Shown here piece after piece: positions 58,985 to 64,000 of a stretch of 64,000 bases of DNA. The stretch lies in assembly GCF_000471905.2 (NCBI RefSeq), contig NW_006498233.1:1903543-1967542 (forward strand), given 5' to 3'. Position numbers and translations under genes: made by a program. Source of the DNA: Amborella trichopoda (lineage: Eukaryota; Streptophyta; Magnoliopsida; Amborellales; Amborellaceae). Below the pieces are notes generated by a model, which did not search any database, had not been told where the DNA came from, and was given only the letters and a program-made list of their open reading frames with translations. The stretch's first letter is position 1, and every line of letters begins with the position of its first letter.

Positions 58985-61900
58985 GCAAACTCGAGATAAC
59001 AAGTGTCGAAAAATACACTTCAACAACTTGCCCTGCCGGATTTTGCATTTCGATAGAAGCAAGAAGGGAAAAATTCGGAAATCAAAATTGGTCCTTAACT
59101 TTTCTCATTTCTTCTTGGCCACCGGATCGACACGACCGCCAATGGGGGAATCGCACGAAGCTGCTTCCCGAAGGGGCGACCAAGGTGCTCTATGTCTGAG
59201 GGCCTTGCTTAAGGGCTTGTAGACCCAGATCCATTGAGGCTTCAGAGGAGAAGAGACTTTGAGCCGCTGGTGGGGGCCTTGCTTAAGGGCTTGTAAACAC
59301 ACTTTAGCAGCTCATATTTTTTGTTCCAACAGCTGGGGGCCTTGCTTAAGGGCTTGTAGACCCAGTCAGTCAGAATCTAGGCTTTTCAGGCAGTCGAAGG
59401 CGTTGCTCAAGGGCTTTCTTCCCAATCAGTCAGATTTTTTTGGGTCTTCTGGTGGAGGTCCACGTTTGAGACCATGATTTGGATAGGTAGCCAAGGAGCC
59501 CTTGGTGGGTGATGTTTGCTGTTGTTCCAGGTTTTCTTTGATAAGTGGGGTACCTCTTTGGGTCACATCCTGTCGAGTCCAATCGGGGGCTTTTTGTTGA
59601 CTTGTCCGAAAAGTCTGGGGCCTGATGGTCAGGGAGGGGCTTTGGCGAGGCGGCCTTGAAAGGGCTCTACCGTCGGTTGCTGTTAGCAGGTTTTGATGTA
59701 GTTGACACTTTCTTGCCACTGGGGGTGTCTTTGGTTTGCCTTCATGGTTTTCTTGTTTTTGTTTGACTTTTTGAGCATGGGGTCCTTTTGCATGGAGCCC
59801 TGTTTTGTCGTTCAAGTGATTTTTCTAACTCCTAGGTCCTTTCGTGAATGGAGGCAAGTTGTCGGAGTCTTTTCTTAAAAGCTCTTTTTTTATCCCGATA
59901 GCAGGGTACTTGATACCGGAGGATTTTTTTCTTGGAATGCGGGTTGAAGTCACTTTTAGAGGCGAGCGTTGCATTAGCCTGCTTATTGATTCAAGCGCCC
60001 TCTCGGGTTTTCACTCGAACGAGGGAAGTGGCACTGCAAAGCAGTTTTCCCCAACTTCCTTTTATTGGGCTTTTTTACCCATGACCTGGCGGCCATGTCG
60101 ACCCTTTTTCCATTTTTACTCATTGTGCCCTTTCGGGTTTTCACTGTGCCCAGTTTTTATTTACGGAACGCTCTTACTCATGGCTTCGTGGCTATGCCTG
60201 TCCATCATTTTTACTCGTGGTACCTTTTTGGTTTACACCATGCACGTTTTTTTTTGTTTTTCTTTCTTTTTGTGGGGTTGTGTTTAAGGTCATGCCGCCG
60301 GGACCTGAGAAAAGCAGTTTAATGTTATGCGCTATAGTGTAGGGGCATGTAGCTTGGACCGTGGCTAGGTTGTTTTAGGGTCTTCCAGCACGGACCAGTG
60401 TTGCGCAGTTTAAGGTCTTACGACTGGGATGGTTGCCTTGCAGTTTATGTTTGTGCTGCTTGGACCTTTGCCTTGCAATTTAAAGTCGTGCGGCTTCGAC
60501 TATTGCCTTGCAGAAGGGTGAATGCCCTAGCTGCCAGCACATAATGTAGAAGGTGTGCATGGTGGCTGCGATTCTTATTTTAGCAGGCATGCACTTGCGT
60601 GCATGGTGGTCGGGGAGCATGTTGAGTGCACACAGCGGTTAAAGGGCACACACGGCCAGGGAACATCCGTTGGAGAAAGATCCGCTAGGCATCTTTGTCA
60701 CACATGTGGAACATACGTGCGGGGGAATCACTGCAGACTATAAATGGCAATCGATGATTGGGATGTGAGGTCCGGGCCCATGTCCCGGCTCTAGACTCGG
60801 CATGACTAGGCCCACTATAATTAAGAGGACATTCTAAGGCTTAGGTGTGGGTTCTGTCTTGGCTCGACCCGGCCCAATATCACTTGAAGTTTCGCCAGTT
60901 CAGGTTCAGGCTTTTCGCTTGACCTAGTCCGCAATACCATTTGAAATTCTACCACGCTTGGCTTCCAAAACTACCCTTGACCTTTTCAGAAATGGCCTGG
61001 CACCTCTTGTTGCCCCAATTGTCATTTCCCCTTTTGTGAAGGGCATGCTTTTGGCAAGGTCGTCTATAAGAAGGGCAAAAGAGTTTTACCCTAAGTCATT
61101 TTTAGCGGTGAGAGGCCTTACAAAAAATGGGGAAAAGGGCCAAGTTTTTTACAGAGGGAACTTGGATGAGCGGGGAGATCTGATCAAGGTTTTAGCAGGG
61201 GGCTTTCGTCGGGTTTCCGTAGAGGGCCATTACAGTGAGGAGTGTGATACTCTGGCATGGAACTTGCAGGGGGTATTGGGAACCCTGGTGGGGCTCTGGT
61301 AGTGACACAGGGTCGCTACAGTGCATAAGAGGGGCTTCAGTAGTCGAGGGTTCATCGGTAGCTGGCCCAGTGAAAGAAGTTATGTCAAAGACATAGGGAG
61401 GCCTCTGGTGCTGTTTCATCAGCGAGTGTTCCGGTGAGGGAAACTCCGGTGGGAGTTTGCGGGGTGAGTGCCCCGGGGGAGGAAACTCTAGCGTGTGGCA
61501 GGCCAGAGGCAACGGTTTTTCGGCACTAGAAGCTGAGGAGGGGGGGGGGGGGGGGGGGGGGGTTGCCTGCGAGCCAAAGGGTTAAAGGGCTGCCTGCGAG
61601 CCAAAGGGTTAAAGGGCAGCCGATGGGTCAGGGGGCAGACGAAGGGTTGCATTACGTACACGTGGGCAGGGACACAGGTTGGGAGATGAAGGGTTGCCCG
61701 AGGGAGGCCGTACGTATTAAGGAGGTCAAGAGACATAAGGCGGTGGACGACAGTCAAGAGATCGCATGTACGTGGTGTTACGTGCATTCTCATGGAGTGT
61801 GCAACACACATGTGAGGAAACACATCAGATCGGCGGCTTGACAAAGAGGTGTATCCAATGGCTTAGGGGTGCGCGCTTAGCAGTCTGGGGGCGAAACTGC

Positions 61901-62960
61901 TTGGTAGGCAAGGCATCGAGAAGTTGCAGAATGACGGCTATCATTGTGGATGCACGGAGTGTTGACCGTTGATGGCAAGCTCTAACGACCGTTCTGTGGT
62001 GGTCTATAAAACGCGAGGCTCGAGGATTTTGTCAAGCAATCGAGATGACGAAGATGGTTCGACTCATATTGTAATGACCAGTGGATGGCTCGGCCCGGAT
62101 TGCAACGGCGGGCCTTCAGTTGGACCTCCCATTCGGTTTCCTTTAAGGAGTTCAAGGAAGAGCAAGAGACCTTTTTCATGAAGGTGAAAAAGGCTCTTAG
62201 AGGAGGTTGCCTCTGGAGAAGGAGGCGTGGCTCTAGGGGTCAAATCCTTAGATCGGACCCACCTCGTCCTTGCTCCTCTTTTGCCACGAGGTTAGCAATT
62301 GAGCGTCCTTGCTCCTCTTTTGCCACGAGGTTAGCAATTGAGCGAAGACTGATGTAGCATTTCCTTTTATTGTATACAGATGCTTGTACACAAATTTGAT
62401 AATAGAAATGAAACATCATTTTCTTTCACTTTTTCTTATGCCTCGTACTTCTCCTTGTCTCCTTCTTTTAAAGGATTGCAAGCCATTAAGGGCCCTCCTT
62501 GTAGGTACAACTGCCCGATTGTGCGACTTCTGATTCAAACGCCCCTCTTGGTTTTTTGTTTAAGTCCTTAGGGTATGTGCCATTTCTTCTTCTTTTTTCT
62601 TTTGTTTTTTTTTTTGTTTTTTACGAGATTTCGGAATATTTTCGGGTGGTGCTCTTGCCCGCTGCTTTTACACCGCATCCACCATTTTCCTTTTTATTTT
62701 TACTAACGATGTCCTTTCAGGTTTTCATCGTGCCCAATTTTTTTAACGATTTTTTACTCATGATAACTGATGATGTTATCATGCCTTGTCATTTTTCTTT
62801 TCTTCAATATTTTTGCCCATGGTGCCCTTTTGGGTTTTCACCATGTCCTTCCTTTTATTTCTTGACAATTTTTGCTCACGAATGCTAGTACCGCTATCAT
62901 GCCTCGTCACTTCTTTATTCTGACGATTTTACCCACAACACCCTTTCGGGTTTTTCTTGT
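58985..62960 (-). mobile_element. 3' noncoding segment of the older Tat-type relative (minus)
   Basis: Continues the target element to the right of the insertion. It contains four GGCCTTGCTTAAGGGCTTGT repeats (59205-59420), sequence colinear with 35060-36390 inverted, the TTTAAGGTC array (60280-60510), a 20-bp G run at about 61543-61562, a duplicated GCCTGCGAGCCAAAGGGTTA unit (61564 and 61593), and conserved-loop hairpins at 59990-60019, 62706-62731, 62818-62845 and 62934-62961. No gene is supported. Confidence 0.65.
62265..62342. repeat. Perfect 39-bp tandem duplication
   Basis: 62265-62303 is repeated at 62304-62342 (CGTCCTTGCTCCTCTTTTGC and onward) without change that I can see, suggesting a recent event in an otherwise old element. 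Confidence 0.88.
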
Positions 62961-62970
62961 GTCGTTCTTT

Positions 62971-63273
62971 CTAAGAGGGGAGATGAAGGGAGCTAGAGTA
63001 CCCAATTCCTTTCTTCAACTCATGTCGAGCAGCCACAATCTCAATGACCTCGAAGGGAGCAATTACCTCTTTCTCAACTAGAGGGTCATACTTCATCGTC
63101 CTTACGATGTGATGAGCTTGCTGGCTGTAGAGACTCCAATCGGGGGAGAACTTGATCTCCGGATGAGGGGACAATTTTGATGCCTTGCACCCATCATGAC
63201 CCTTGGTCTCTGCCATGAACCTTGCTAAGGGGGATTTTTCTTTTTTAGCCTTCCCTTTACGAATGACCTTCAA
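62971..63273 (-). pseudogene. Retroelement polyprotein fragment (LYSQQAHHIV..)
   Basis: A 100-codon minus-strand frame with a basic start (KGKAKKEKS), then SPDWSLYSQQAHHIVRTMKY and VIAPFEVIEI. I do not recognise a named domain. Composition, position and orientation fit a gag/protease-region or extra ORF of the Tat-type relative, whose 3' noncoding segment follows. Upstream the frame is interrupted and continues in shifted frames toward 63573. Confidence 0.5.
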
Positions 63274-63572
63274 CTGGATTTGAAGGCCTTGAGCTTCTCT
63301 CTTTAGCTCAGAAAGGGCAGCTTGGTCCTGATAGCGAGGAGATGATTCCCCTCTAGTTTCTCCTCTATTGAAGGGTCAGAGATGTGCAACACCCTCAGAG
63401 AATCACATACATGGGTTATCCCTTGAATCGGGTAAGAGCTTTCTTTCATGCTCACGGAGTCTGGAATGCAAAGGATTCAGTGGTCTGGCTGTCGCGAGAC
63501 TTCTGCCTCGAGGAGTAGGATAGGAATGTGCAGGACCTTCCGATGGTCTACCGTGTAGGTGACCCTTGGCAT

Positions 63573-63920
63573 CTAGGCATCAACCCCCATGACTTCTTCA
63601 TGTTCAGCGGAGGTCGTCGGCTTAGCCTCCGTCAGGGGTGGTTTTGGGGGTGAAGAAGTAGAAGGGGAAGCCTCTCCTTCATAACCAGTGGGTGGCATCT
63701 CTGAGAGAGGATGAGGGATGTTTGGTTCGATGGAAGTCAGGGGGAGGAGTTTGTCGTTTTTCTCTTCCTCCTTGAACATCCCCAAGAGTACCCTCCCTAT
63801 GTCCTCGGTGTCCTCATGAGAGGATACTCCCGCCATATCCACGTACCCTTGGTTGTCTACCCCCGATTCTCGGGGTGACAAAGGGTCTACGAGGTAGTAC
63901 TTCGCATCGGTGTAATGCAT
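63573..63920 (-). pseudogene. Retroelement polyprotein fragment (MHYTDAKYYLVDP..)
   Basis: A 115-codon frame with an aromatic-rich start (MHYTDAKYYLVDP), an acidic middle (SSHEDTEDIGRVLLGMFKEEE) and a Pro/Ser/Thr-rich end. A frame-shifted or stop-interrupted extension toward 64000 reads CFKYSRDGRQYMVYAD before a stop. Probably from the same decayed polyprotein as 62971-63273; domain unknown. Confidence 0.45.
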
Positions 63921-64000
63921 CTCGGTGATGGGGAAGGGTCTTTAGTCAGCATAGACCATGTATTGTCTCCCATCCCGACTGTACTTGAAGCACTGATGGA

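Noticed and set aside
59844..60287. Plus-strand ORF of 147 codons with hydrophobic segments
   Set aside because: It is antisense to the noncoding tail of a retroelement and matches the reverse complement of noncoding sequence at 35 kb.

Overview
The window is plant nuclear DNA, from a repeat-rich and probably large angiosperm genome assembled as a draft (there is a 47-base run of N). The evidence is one spliced plant gene with GT..AG introns, Ty1/copia and Ty3/gypsy (Tat-type) retrotransposons, hAT- and Mutator-like debris, and a rearranged endogenous pararetrovirus (Caulimoviridae). I see nothing prokaryotic. The species cannot be named from this.

Left half (1-31.6 kb): one host gene on the minus strand. 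Eight consecutive exons between 31551 and 4140 join in frame into the first 417 codons of a TPR-MYND-SET protein (plant SMYD4-like; the Arabidopsis At1g33400 type). The rest of the SET domain must lie beyond the left edge. Coding exons total about 1.25 kb spread over 27.4 kb, because introns have been inflated. Intron 3 (4.05 kb) holds an inverted pararetrovirus fragment. Intron 4 (11.5 kb) holds a hAT transposase relic, a dispersed repeat and a 5'-truncated copia. Intron 5 (8.1 kb) holds a complete copia element (7144-12389) with TSD CTTTG. Intron 8 (over 4 kb in the window) holds MITEs, a LINE-like tail and tandem repeats.

31.55-33.3 kb: the 5' flank of the gene. A Mutator-like MITE starts about 220 bp upstream of the ATG; two relatives lie in intron 8.

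Right half (33.3-64 kb): only retrotransposon-derived sequence. A 14.4-kb Tat-type gypsy element on the minus strand (44536-58979, TSD CTTAT) has gag, protease, RT, two RNases H and integrase, all damaged by stops and frameshifts, plus a 2.8-kb noncoding 3' segment full of tandem arrays. It is nested in an older related element, also minus, whose polyprotein remnants and 3' noncoding segment lie at 59-64 kb and whose LTR-like part lies at about 43-44.5 kb. A third relative lies on the plus strand (34.2 to about 39 kb), giving an inverted pair.

The most unusual signal is in the noncoding tails of these elements. Short hairpins recur with conserved loops while their stems change sequence but stay paired, including G-U pairs. 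I found them at 48.6, 60.0 and 62.7-62.9 kb, with a different tandem hairpin array at 38.3-38.6 kb and four TTCG-loop hairpins beside the polypurine tract at 45.9 kb.
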